DNA from: Heliocidaris tuberculata
Lineage: Eukaryota > Echinodermata > Echinoidea > Camarodonta > Echinometridae
Direction of reading: 5' to 3'
NCBI GenBank assembly: GCA_025618425.1
Contig: CM046845.1
Location: forward strand, 7,245,491 to 7,309,490
Length of the DNA: 64,000 nt
Shown: piece by piece, positions 22,061-33,002 of the stretch
Numbering within the stretch: position 1 is the first letter of the stretch
Layout: each line of letters begins with the position of its first letter
Made by a program: the position numbers and the translations under genes
The notes under the pieces: model-generated
Seen by the model: only the letters and a program-made list of their open reading frames with translations
Told to the model about the DNA's origin: nothing
Databases searched by the model: none

Positions 22061-22617
22061 TGCTTTCTCCCCCATGGTTGCTACCTGTCTGTATGGGGAT
22101 TCATAACTAATCAATCAATTTCAAATGCCCATAATCCACAATCAACACAATTACTGCACCACGCTTAATCGTGATAAGCTGTCAATTAAAGCCTACACAT
22201 ATTTATTCCAAATTCCATCAAAACAACTTTTATATTTCAATGGGAAATAAAAGAAAGGAGGCTCAGTATCAAATCGTTATTTAGAATCCTAATTCGGCTT
22301 GATTACAGTATTGAGAAGGAATGTCCATTATATTTTGTTGACACAATTGGAATTATTGACAGTTTCAGGTGCATTTTGAGGAGATAATTGTCATTTTTGT
22401 TATTTTCCTGACGGAGTACGCAATGGTGTTCTCTGGACCAGAAAATGACACACAGTCAGGTTGTTTGCTGTAGCCTAATTCCAGACTACGGGGATTTTTA
22501 TAAAGCCTTTCGCAAAGTGAAGTATAAGAGCGTTCCCTGTTGCATGTTTCTAGAAAATAAAATTCGTCTTAAAAGGCCCCTGCAACCCAAACGCAACCCA
22601 AATGCAAGTGTATTGCT
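22061..22617. other. No assignable feature
   Basis: AT-rich; an open frame of 66 codons at 22445-22645 has no recognised domain. Confidence 0.45.
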
Positions 22618-22994
22618 GTTGATTTGCAGGGATGCATACAACTAACTAATATTCTATTATTCAAACATCTAGATATGTTTCATAGATTTTTAAATGTTTT
22701 ATTAAATATTTTCCCAACCTCCTATTATAAGCTCCACCCTAAAAAAAAAGCTCCAGATCTCATTCCTGCAATGACATCATCTGTATCTCTGGCGAAGCTA
22801 TATACCACTGTCTCTCCTTAGCTCACTATTGATTGACAGATGATGTCATTGCAGCAATGAGATCTAGGGCATGTTTTTAGGGTGGAGCTTAGCATGTTTG
22901 AGAAAATGATTTTAAAAATATCTTTAAAATTTATGAAACATATTTAGATGTTTGAATAACAAAATATAAGGTGTATGCTTCCCTGCACATCGAC
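22618..22994. mobile_element. Foldback MITE
   Basis: GTTGATTTGCAGGGATGCAT at the left matches inverted sequence ending at 22994, and the inner blocks TATTCAAACATCTAGATATG, TAAGCTCCACCCTAAAA and TGCAATGACATCATCTG all have inverted partners in the same order on the right. The arms are about 150 bp with small indels around a centre near 22810. No coding capacity. Confidence 0.75.
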
Positions 22995-23453
22995 AGGAAT
23001 CAACTATGGACTATATGGAACTTGTAAAGTCAGAGGAAAGCTTATACAGCTAGGTATCATATTTCACTCTCATAAATAGGACCTGAATTGTCATAAGAAA
23101 ATGTAACTGTTAAAGTTCACCTTTTTTTCAAACTTGGAGACGGATACTTAAGTCTGTATATCGCTTGTACAGTTTGTAAGCTGGTTGCCACAGAGTGGTA
23201 TTTTTTTAACGAGATTATAAGGTTAACAACCAAGAAGAAAGAAAAATTAGGAGAACGGGAAAGAGGAAGACAAAACTAAAGGAAAAGAAAGAAGGGTAGA
23301 GAAGGCCTAAATAAAGAAAAGAAGAATAAAGGGAGAAAAGCAGAAGGGGAAGTAAGAAGAATCAAGAAGAAGAACATCAACAAGAATTCTCAAAGTGATT
23401 TTGCCTGCATATGTATAAAAATGGACATGGTATAAGCCAAACAAAAATAGGCA

Positions 23454-23455
<2 letters not shown>
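22995..23455. other. No assignable feature
   Basis: AT-rich then purine-rich (about 23225-23350) sequence leading to an (AT)n tract; nothing else supported. Confidence 0.45.

Positions 23456-23492
<37 letters not shown>
23456..23492. repeat. (AT)n microsatellite
   Basis: About 36 bp of AT alternation on the left of the large foldback; its counterpart lies at 24459-24496 on the right. Confidence 0.95.
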
Positions 23493-23495
<3 letters not shown>

Positions 23496-23556
23496 AAGAA
23501 ATGTTCCTCGAACACAACGCTGGTGGTCACTCATAGTTGTTTTAATGGAAGGTATA

Positions 23557-24453
23557 ATGAAAGAAATGTCACTATGAAACGGTCGTAGCTTTTATTGTCC
23601 TCCTTTATTTGTCAAGCTTTCGATCAATGATCTTCATCAGGACTGTATAAAAACACAAAATGATGGCTGACATTTACATCGGAATAAACATTTCAATTTC
23701 TTACAATGGTTAAGTACTAATCAATATAATCATAATAATATTAATTATGTTGTTTATTATTATAATGATTATTATTATTATCATTATTGTTATTGTTATG
23801 TCTGTTATTATTATTATTAGTAGTAGTTGTACATTGTATCATGCTATATATCCATGCAATTAATGCAAATGCAAACTTGTATATATTGAAACAAGTGAAG
23901 CTAACAGGTTGTGTACTTCTCATATAGATCCCCAAAGAAGCCCATGTCTCCTTAAAAAGCAACACCGACTAGTCACCACGACAACCTTGTCCACATGGTA
24001 ATCATTCACACTCATTATCTATATTGTTTGCAAATATTCATAGAAATATTATTTACAGAAATAGATTTGTAAATATAGACATGCAAGTATCTTTTCACAT
24101 ATTGATTTATTCTTTTAAAAAATATGCAAATGTATAATAATGATGATGTTAATAATATACTACTACTACTACTACTACTACTACTAATACTAATAATAAT
24201 AATAATAATAACAGACATAACAATAACAATAATGATAATAATAATAATCATTATAATAATAAACAACATAATTAATATTATTATGATTATATTGATTAGT
24301 ACTTAACCATTGTAAGAAATTGAAATGTTTATTCCGATGTAAATGTCAGCCATCATTTTGTGTTTTTATACAGTCCTGATGAAGATCATTGATCGAAAGC
24401 TTGACAAATAAAGAAGGACAATAAAAGCTACGACCGTCTCATAGTGACATTTC

Positions 24454-24459
<6 letters not shown>
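23557..24459. mobile_element. Large foldback with hammerhead-like cores in both arms (Penelope-like?)
   Basis: Arms of about 270-280 bp (23557-23828 and 24160-24459) are near-identical inverted repeats. Each arm includes an inner (TTA)n/(TAG)n tract. The minus strand at 23640-23618 and the plus strand at 24376-24398 both read CTGATGA, then A plus GATC-ATT-GATC, then GAAA, which is the hammerhead core with a 4-bp stem II. Each is followed by GCTTGACAAATAAAG. Outside the right arm is an (AT)n tract and outside the left arm another, about 65 bp away. No reverse transcriptase remains. Tail-to-tail copies with hammerhead motifs are known for Penelope-like elements; the assignment here is by motif only. 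Confidence 0.6.

Positions 24460-24496
<37 letters not shown>
24459..24496. repeat. (AT)n microsatellite
   Basis: About 37 bp of AT alternation that starts exactly at the outer end of the right arm of the foldback. Confidence 0.95.
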
Positions 24497-24499
<3 letters not shown>

Positions 24500-27050
24500 T
24501 GAAAGAAAACAATTTGCGTATAACAGGATAAACAAATTGAAAATTATATCGTTTGGCCTGAAATAAAGCAACGCAGTTTGTGGTGTTTTGGTGAATTCTT
24601 GGATGTCAATGAACCGACACGGAATTAAAAACACGATTATGTCAACTATCCGATGGGACAAAAATACATTTTTTGTTAGCTTGAGACAAACTTTCTGATT
24701 GCCAACTATTTTCGCTCACTGTACGCTTAAATTAGTACCGCCGCGGTTTTGATTTGTTCAAACTTTCAATTTGTAATCCATTCATATTTCCTGAAACGGC
24801 GTTACTTACTAGTATTTCATTATGTAAATCAGATCACTCGATTGACAAATTGAATACGGCACATGTATCATTAATGTATGTGTCATTAATAATCATTAGC
24901 AATCATTATTAGGATAGTCATATTATTGAGTATTTTTCAGGAATTTAAAAGAAAGTGGTAATTATCAGACTACATTCACAAGACTCTTTTGAGCATTGCG
25001 GTAGTCTGCAAGCACAGACCTTAATTTGACACTTTATCAGAAAATCATTGTGTAGTGAGAGAAGCCTATAAGCCAGCTACCTACTAGTCGTGTTAGAGGC
25101 AGCAATAGTGCAGTGCATATGGTAGTCTTACAGTGCACACACTCTTTTACGACTGACCAGGCTTTGTGCCTGCAAACTAGCATCCCTGGGTCACAGAAGA
25201 AATTGCGTTCGGTATCCAGACAAGTAAACAGATCAGTTTAACTGAAATTAGTTAAACTTTTCTTTCTGTCATAATCATAAATTCTGAATCTCACTCTGAT
25301 ATTGTAGCAATGAGTCCAGACGATGAGAGGACACTAGTGCCACGGGGGGGGGGGGGGGGGGGAGGGGGTGAGGGGTAAGAGCCTTACCTTAGGACTGAGA
25401 AATGTGAAGGTACAATAGAACTCGGAAAGGGGGGGGGGGGTTCGTATCGTACTCGCCTCATCTTCCATTTTCCCTCTCTTTTCTTGTATCTCTCTTTCTT
25501 TTCCCCCTTCCTTTGTTTCGTTGTGTTTTTGCGCGGGGATGGGGGGGGGGGGGGGGTATGTATCCAGCACCATGACACCCTTGGCTGTGTCACTCATTTC
25601 TCAGAATTGTATTTCAGGATGCACAGTCAATAAGTATATCAATAAAATCTAATAAAATTACATCACACCGAATTACATCATTCAAAAACAAAGAAGTGAT
25701 GTAAAAATATCATTCTCATATATACCTTGAACTTCCAAAGTAGCCAGCAGCTCACAGTCATAAATTCTTAATTCGCAATAATTATGACCGCATCCCGTGT
25801 CAATTAATTGGATCTGATTATTGATGCTGTTGATCCTCAGGGGAGGCTATTTCGGTTACCTACAGATTCAAACAAGCCCTTCAATTAAAAATAAATCTTG
25901 TCTCCTCTTTACGCAGTAATATACTATACAGGTCCCCATTTATTACATTCATAATTATGACGGATCTAATACTGTGGGTTTTTAACCACATTGCATGATA
26001 TTTGCTAAGAATACCACAGACTTCCGAACAAGTCCAATTGTTTATCATCAGGGTTATAATGGTTGGGGCGTATGCAGTGAACCAGACCATTAGGGTGTTA
26101 AGGATGGGGGTGGGGGGGGGGGGGGGATGGGAGTGGAGGTTGTCAGTAAAAGGCAATTTTTCAAATGTGGTTTCAGGGTTGCTTCTAACTTTTTTGAATG
26201 ATATTGTCAAAGTGCCATAAACTCAAACTGGTATCTAAAAAGTATTAGATTACGGCACTGCATTTAATGGTAGTACCATATGGGTAGGTAACACTATTAT
26301 AACATTATCTGATTATTGTAAAATTATTATAACATTATTATAATAGAAGTATGGTTCTGCTCAAAAGCAACAATAAAGAAAATTTGAATAACCGCCGGTA
26401 TTAGTAGCAGTGGTAGAAGTAGTCAAACTAGTAGAAAAAGCAGTAGTTACTTAAGACCACTGCCATATTATGGTTTAAATGATTTTCACAATGATGGCAA
26501 ACGCTTGTTATTCTTATAACAAATTATATGTAAACAATAATAAACGCCTGCACTTATCGAACATATCTTCTGGCTACTGATCTTGACTTTCAACTCTGTT
26601 TTTCGATACTCTGACCATCTAAGGAGCATGAGGGATGCAGTCCATTACCTCCACCACCACCATCACCACCACCACACCACCACTTATTACACCCCCCCCC
26701 CCCCCCACCTCATCCTCAAGTTTTCAACCAATTGCTCCACACGTGTTAGCCAGGTCTCACCACGTCCGAATGTTTTTCTCACGTATCTCTGTGGCTAATT
26801 GTAACGAGGAGGAGTATTTTCATTCCCACTCCATTTCGATATTATTTTTATCCTCACAAAGATGACGTAATAACGGTTTACACCAAACCGTGACATCTTC
26901 CTGTCTCCACTCATTCACGTGGTTTGAAACAGAGCTGTTTTCGGCAACCCCGCGTTCTTTGTCCGATGTTCGCAAACTTCCATCCATGTGCTTCTCTGAG
27001 CTTTCTTCTTCCACTGAACATTCTACACTGTTAATGTCGAGGACTTACAT
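24497..27050. other. Non-coding sequence with poly-G/C tracts
   Basis: Poly-G runs of 10 to 18 bases at about 25345-25362, 25430-25440, 25542-25557 and 26107-26126, and a poly-C run near 26691-26706 next to a (CCA)n tract at 26651-26682. The minus strand is open from about 27043 to 26820 (roughly 74 codons, acidic, no recognised domain); that frame has no convincing start. Confidence 0.45.
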
Positions 27051-27189
27051 TAGGGATCACTTCCTTTAGAGTTTAATCCATTCCAAATTATAGTGGAATC
27101 CACTACAGAGTAGTGGTTGAATCACTCTTTTAAGAGTGAATTTCACTATTTTGAGCGTGGATTTCCATTACAATAGGAAGTGATCCCTA
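27051..27189. mobile_element. Small MITE (139 bp)
   Basis: Perfect 15-bp terminal inverted repeat, TAGGGATCACTTCCT at 27051-27065 and AGGAAGTGATCCCTA at 27175-27189. The interior is also self-complementary in parts (AGAGTGAATTTCACT region). Confidence 0.75.
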
Positions 27190-28713
27190 TTACTCTCCCC
27201 CAAAATATTAATCCCAGAAAATGTTGAAAGTATGAAGTTTTGAACACCCTTTAAAGCTCATTTATAGTATTGGTAGCAAAAATAAAATTGAAAAGAAACA
27301 TGTTAAATATAGTCTCATTTTGTTCTCCTTGTATCAAAAGATGTCTGTAAAAGATCATTTGGTATTCCATCTATGATTTCTGGTGAATTTCAGTGTAAAT
27401 ATCTGTCAGGAATGCTTGATCACTGCCATTATGCTAGGACCCTTCCACCCCGACGGCTCCCTGCACAGCAATCTTGGGGCTTCGCATAGAGACAGCGTGT
27501 GTGCACTGTGTGTAGCTACTCATTATTGGTTTTACACGTGTGTGTACAGTGTATAGCACATGCTGCCTTTGTTGGGATTTTACGTGCCTGTCCCGGCACA
27601 TAAATTAATTTTTGCCTCTTATTTGTTTAATGATAAACTTCAGGAGGCGAAATCTTCACAGTGTCTTAGTATTGCTAGTATCTTGCTATTTATCAACAAA
27701 AATTGAAGAAATCTGACGAACAGTTTTTGAGGGCTTACCAAAACTTTACATGACCTTTAATCTTGCTATTTATTTTATCATTTCAGGGTGACTGACAATG
27801 TCTAGAAAATACATTTTAAAAGTTTAAATAGAAAGAAAGACTGAGAGACATGGGAAGGGGGCATCCATCCCTCATTGCACGAGGTTTAGGAAGGGATAAA
27901 CATGGTATTGATTCTCGAAAGAACCCCGGGTAGGGAGAGGGGTTTGAAAATGGGAGAGACAGATTATTAAGTTATTGAGTGTAATGGGTCATGATAATAG
28001 ATTCCACTGTCCACAACATATATTAATAAGATAAAAGACAAAAACAAAATTCATGGAAGAAATGAAGACATGTCAAAACGCTCCTGAAATGAAGTGAAGA
28101 AGTGAATAAAAAAATTGAAACTGGTTAATCATGATTAATATAATTAAAATTATTAACAGCCTGAAGTCATCTGCGATTGTACGTGTATGCTCTACGATAT
28201 TACAGAAAAGAAACTCAAAAAAATATCACTTAATGTATCGGCAGCATAATACGGCTTACATCATCGCATTGTAATCTACTGAACAGATGGATACGCTTTG
28301 CACATACATGTATATATTGTGCAAGGAGACCAGTATATCACGAATGTCCTGTGTAGCCCGAATATGATGACAAAGAATGTAATCTTTAAAAAATGATTTC
28401 ATCCTCCTAATGAAAGCAATCCATATTAGTTACCTTCCTTTGTGATAGTTACAAGAATTTTAGATGGTAATTTCTACATTTTCTTGAAACAGTTTGTGTA
28501 TAATCCGAGAATTATCGTTTACTTAGCTTTTTGATTTGATTTGATTTGGTTTGATGTTCATATCATCATATAAGGAAATCATTTTCCAAACGCTTCTAGC
28601 TCTCTACTCAACGCTTGGTGATGAATCATTACCAACTTAATTTTTTTTTTATTTGTGCAAATGTCTCTTCGGAAATAACAAATAGAAAATGTGGATTTCC
28701 CTCCAGGTTAAAT
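27190..28713. other. No assignable feature
   Basis: AT-rich with no supported gene or repeat. Confidence 0.5.
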
Positions 28714-28717
28714 TTAA

Positions 28718-29297
28718 AGGAGAATGAAACCCTAGGGAAAAATCAATTTTAATGAAAAGAGAGGATAGAGAGAAGCAATTTTTAAAGAGTTCCATCAAAA
28801 TCGGTTACAAAATGAGAAAGTTATGAAAGTTTGAAAAGTCTCAATTTACTTTCTATGGCCAACCTCAAATTGGCGATGTTGCTTCAAAGTGACAGCTTAA
28901 GTAATACAACTCTCCATATGTTTTGTACGCAAAATTTCATATTTTCCCCATTATCTCTCAAGGTGCAGCTTGTCTCCTTCTTAGCTCAAGATATATCATG
29001 GGAAAATGTATTTGACACAACATATGTTGAGTTCACAAAAAGACAAGCAGCATCTTAAGAGATAATGGAGAAAATATGAAATTTTGTATACAAAACATAT
29101 GGAGAGTTGTACTACTAAACCTGTCACTTTGAAGCAACATTGCCAATTTGAGGATCGCCATTGAAAGTAAATTGAGACTTTTCAAACTTTCATAACTTTC
29201 TCATTTTGTAACCGATTTTGATGGAACTTTTTTAAAATTGCTTCTCTCTATCCTCTCTTTTCATTAAAATTGATTTCCCCCAGGGTTTCATTCTCCT
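28718..29297. mobile_element. Palindromic TTAA-flanked MITE (copy 1)
   Basis: Almost the whole 580 bp is an inverted repeat. Ends are AGGAGAATGAAACCCT and its complement, flanked by TTAA at 28714-28717 and 29298-29301. TTAA target duplications are typical of piggyBac and Kolobok elements. A related copy is at 35721-36242. The internal 75-codon frame is part of the palindrome and not a gene. Confidence 0.75.
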
Positions 29298-29301
29298 TTA
29301 A

Positions 29302-31059
29302 GATTTCTATTCATATTCCATAGATATGTTACAACAAAGTCTTGCACAGGTGTAATGATTTTTGTTCATACCTCACTTTGGTTTTCCAAGTTAATTCGTT
29401 CCGTCATTGTCCCACATCAGTGTATAGTCTGTTGTTTGTATACCGCGATAAGTTGTCATCGTCTGAGAATCTGTAGGCGGGAAAAATGATGACATCATAA
29501 TTAGATGATTGTAATTATAAACGCAATGTCAACTTCCATTGTGTGGTTACATCAGTGCCCCAGTCCTACGACAGATCGACTCCACACCGACCGATAACCG
29601 ACTAAATCCTTCCATTTTGGGCTGTGTAATTTTTAATCGGTCTTCTGTCGATCTGGTGTCACTCTTGTCGGTGTGGCAGGGGTATTAAGATGATGATGAT
29701 TGAGTCATAGGCGAGCCAGGATTGATGGTGCATTTAATTGGGATATTATAATGATTTATGTAGCACAAAATACCAGGAAATATAAGTTATGTCCTTGTCG
29801 CACCTTTCTCGATCTGCCCTTTAGCTGAGTATTTTCTTTTAATTTTTTATTTGAAGGTTAAATTTGCCTTTTTTGTTAAATGAACATCAAGGTAAATTAA
29901 GAGAGAAAGAAAAAAAAAACACACAAAGTGAATCGTTAAAAAGCAGTATTCCTATTTGTTAGCTTATTTATTTCCAAGTTTTGTGCTTTTGAAAATTTTA
30001 AAAGTTCCCGAATTCCTCCATTATTCAATAATGCATGACTTTGAAATGAATTCTGAATCTGTGTAGGTTTCGTTTGACCTCATCTAAAAGATTTATTTCT
30101 GTTGTTTTAGTTGCTGTTTTGTTCTTATTGTTGTTGTAGTTGTCGTTGTATTACATTCTACATAATTCATCTGAGTTATGTACACTAAATGTATTTCATT
30201 CAACATCATTCTGTCTTATATGACTTTTTTAAATGACGGTGTACCCAATTGGAAATTAGCGTTTGGTGGTCCATCCCTTAAGAGGGGGGGGGGGGGGGGA
30301 TAGATAAATGGATTTGATTATAGAACATTATTGTTATAATCATTTTGCGCAAAATGGGTAATTTGCTATGGGGCTTATAAGTAGTACATTTTTCTTTTGA
30401 TATACTAAACAATAAACAGCTTGATTGAAAGCTTTTCCCAAAACTTCGTTTTCCAGTAGTATTTTTAAGAAAAAAAATAGGTAAAATTTCCACCCCACAC
30501 ATTCTGCCAAACCACAAACAACAACAACAAACAAACAAACAAACAAACAAATAGAATTAAACAAAATAAATGATCAATAAAAAGTCCTGCAGTAGTTCAA
30601 GGAACAAATCGACACAAACGACAAACTAAAACATGTCGAAGAGTATAATAAAAATTAAGCTTAAAACAAGACACATATAATTAAGCACAACAAGTACGTG
30701 ATAGCGCTGAAAAAAAAAAACTATTGGCCTCAGCTTATTAACCAAAATATGTATTTCCAACCTTTTTTAATCCCACTACACCTGTTTCCTCACCATGGCA
30801 ACGGTCATAAACAAATGCCAAGGTCCGATGTCACGTGACATGAATAGCTTCGGATGCCAATTTTAGCCCCCATTTCGCTATAAGGAGGGGTAGCGAGTAA
30901 TAACACTTATTGCTACGGGCGTTTACAGTCCATTTCCCCTTTTCTAGTATCCAGTTGGCATAGGCAAAGCGAAACGTTCTCAAATCAAATTATTTTGAGG
31001 GAGGGATATTTTGAGGCAAAAATTGGTTGATAATGGTATAGTGCTAATTTTGAATACAA
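29302..31059. other. Mostly featureless; small possible MITE at 29559-29687
   Basis: At 29559-29687 the segments CGACAGATCGA and CCACACCGAC have inverted partners (TCTGTCGATCTG, GTCGGTGTGG), suggesting a diverged TIR element. Elsewhere: a poly-G run at 30284-30299, a (CAAA)n tract at about 30525-30552, and a 12-bp palindrome TGTCACGTGACA at 30829-30840. Confidence 0.4.
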
Positions 31060-31185
31060 GGTCACACGACAAGAGATCGAGTAGTTATTTCTATTGGACT
31101 TGGATTGGATAAACAGGTCCGAATTCGATCCCCAGCCGCGACACTAACGTCCTTTAACAAAACATTTTCCTTATAAATTATAACA
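31060..31185 (+). mobile_element. Probable tRNA-derived SINE
   Basis: An A-box-like AGATCGAGTAGTT at about 31073-31086 is followed by a B-box-like GAATTCGATCCCC at 31121-31133, then a CCGCGACACTAACGTCC body. The spacing fits a Pol III internal promoter and the layout parallels the better copy at 60615-60763. The body is decayed. Confidence 0.4.
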
Positions 31186-32264
31186 TGTTATCTAGCAGGA
31201 AGAACTGTACTGAATCAGGCTAATTAGAGCGCGTTATTTTGTGCGTTCTGCTGAGACTAGTAATGATATTCAGCGCTTTGTATTTTCAGGAAAAAAATCT
31301 TGCTCATCTTGTTATCTCTGCACTTACTCTGGACAAAGTTGTGATATTCATACTACTTAAACGTATCTACATGTCAATTGTTGTTTTTAAGAAAGAAGTT
31401 TTCTTGTTGGCTAACCAAATCTCTACTCGTAGTGGGCAAGCAATAAATATTTGACAACGTAACAATTCAATACTCAGAACAATTATTATAAATCGTTTTC
31501 AAACCACGGTAATTGTGCACTTAACGCGAAATAGTATGCTTTCAATCAACAACTGCTGTGTCACATGCGAGATAATAAGTCCAACATTTACTAACAAAAG
31601 ATCAATTAATTATTAAGTTCAAGAGCTCTCTCCTACTTTTACTTTGTCTCCAAAGAAATAATTAGTATACACTTTAAAACACAATTAAGGGATAAAGGAT
31701 TATTCTGACTCTATGTGTGATTTTGATTGGCAAGTTTCATTTTAAGTCCAATAATTACTTCGTCTCTTGAAAGAGTGAAACTGGAACTACTTTCTTTTGG
31801 ATGGATAGGACGAGTGACCGTACTTTTCAATCTCTGGCTTCAGATATTATACTGATCAATCATTTTCACCTTACAAGTGTTACTACAAGTGTTGTCTCAG
31901 TTTCGAGCACGCAAGCCGAGATAGCCTTGCAGAGAAGAAGGTGGCTTGGTTGGTAAGATTATTTGATTTTTTTTAAAATTATCATTATTGTCGATAGAGG
32001 TGTAAGTCCAGCTTGAACTACGAAAATTATATGGGTTCTTTTGTTTTTAAGTTTGAATATAAATGGAGAATGCAGGAAGAATGAACAGATTTTAAGAGAG
32101 CTACAAAGATTAACAATTACAACAACAAAACAAAAACGAAGTAAGAGCAAGGAGTTGCTAGGTATAGGCTTGTCTAAAACTTCTTGTAATGGTAAGGACA
32201 GGAACTGTGGAATAGGTATTGAGGGCGATGAATAGAAAAGGGACACAAACATAAAGCTGTTTGT
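31186..32264. other. No assignable feature
   Basis: AT-rich, no supported gene. Confidence 0.5.
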
Positions 32265-32282
32265 GTGAGAGAAGGAGGAAAA

Positions 32283-32314
<32 letters not shown>

Positions 32315-32512
32315 AGAGAAAGGGGGTGAGAGCGAGAAGAGAGAGAGAGAGAGAAAGCAAGGAAGAAAGATGAGAGAGGAAAAGAGAGAGAGAGAGAGAC
32401 AGACAGAGAAAGAGAAAGGGGGTGAGAGCGAGAAAGAGAGAGAGAGAAAGCAAGGAAGAAAGATGAGAGAGGAAATGGGAGAGAGGGAGAAGGAAAGGGA
32501 AGAGAAGTGGAA
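32265..32512. repeat. GA-rich tract with 96-bp tandem duplication
   Basis: A block containing AGGGGGTGAGAGCGAGA and GCAAGGAAGAAAGATGAG at 32321 recurs at about 32417 (period 96 bp) within a long (GA)n-type tract. Confidence 0.85.
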
Positions 32513-32874
32513 AGAAGATTTTTTTTACAAAGGAACATTGACATGGCCAAGAGGGCCTCGAGATGGGATGCTATATAGGTCATCGCTTCCTTCCATATTG
32601 AATATTTTGATATTTTTTCGGCATAATCCTGTCTGAACATTGGAAATCGGGTCGGAAAATGCATTTTTGTTCAATTTGTCTTGGATTACCCCATCCCTTT
32701 TCTTACATAAAGAAAAATAACAGCACTGTAGGGGTGAAGGACCATGGGTGGAAAATAAGATGGTGGAGAAGGAATAGTTAAAAATGGAGGACGGAGAGAA
32801 TAAAAATGAAGGAATAAAAGATGAATGAGATGTGAGAAGAGAGAAAGAACCTCGGCTATGCAAGTCCCATAAAG

Positions 32875-33002
32875 AGTTGCAATTGATCGGAATTGATCAC
32901 AAGTTCTCCAATCAACGGTAAATTCAGAATCTCCTATCCTGCTAGTATACACAGTTGCAATATTGATATCAAGTTGCGATCGATTCCAACCAATCGCAAC
33001 TT
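32875..33002. mobile_element. Small imperfect inverted-repeat MITE
   Basis: AGTTGCAATTGATCGGAATT at the left matches the inverted GATCGATTCCAACCAATCGC segment at the right end with a few mismatches. The adjacent CCATAAAGAGTTGC resembles the GCATAAAAAGTTGC of the MITE at 45599-45749, so this may be a diverged relative. Confidence 0.5.

Noticed and set aside
28831..29058. 75-codon open frame
   Set aside because: Falls in the palindromic TTAA-flanked MITE; the matching frame is broken in the related copy at 35721-36242.
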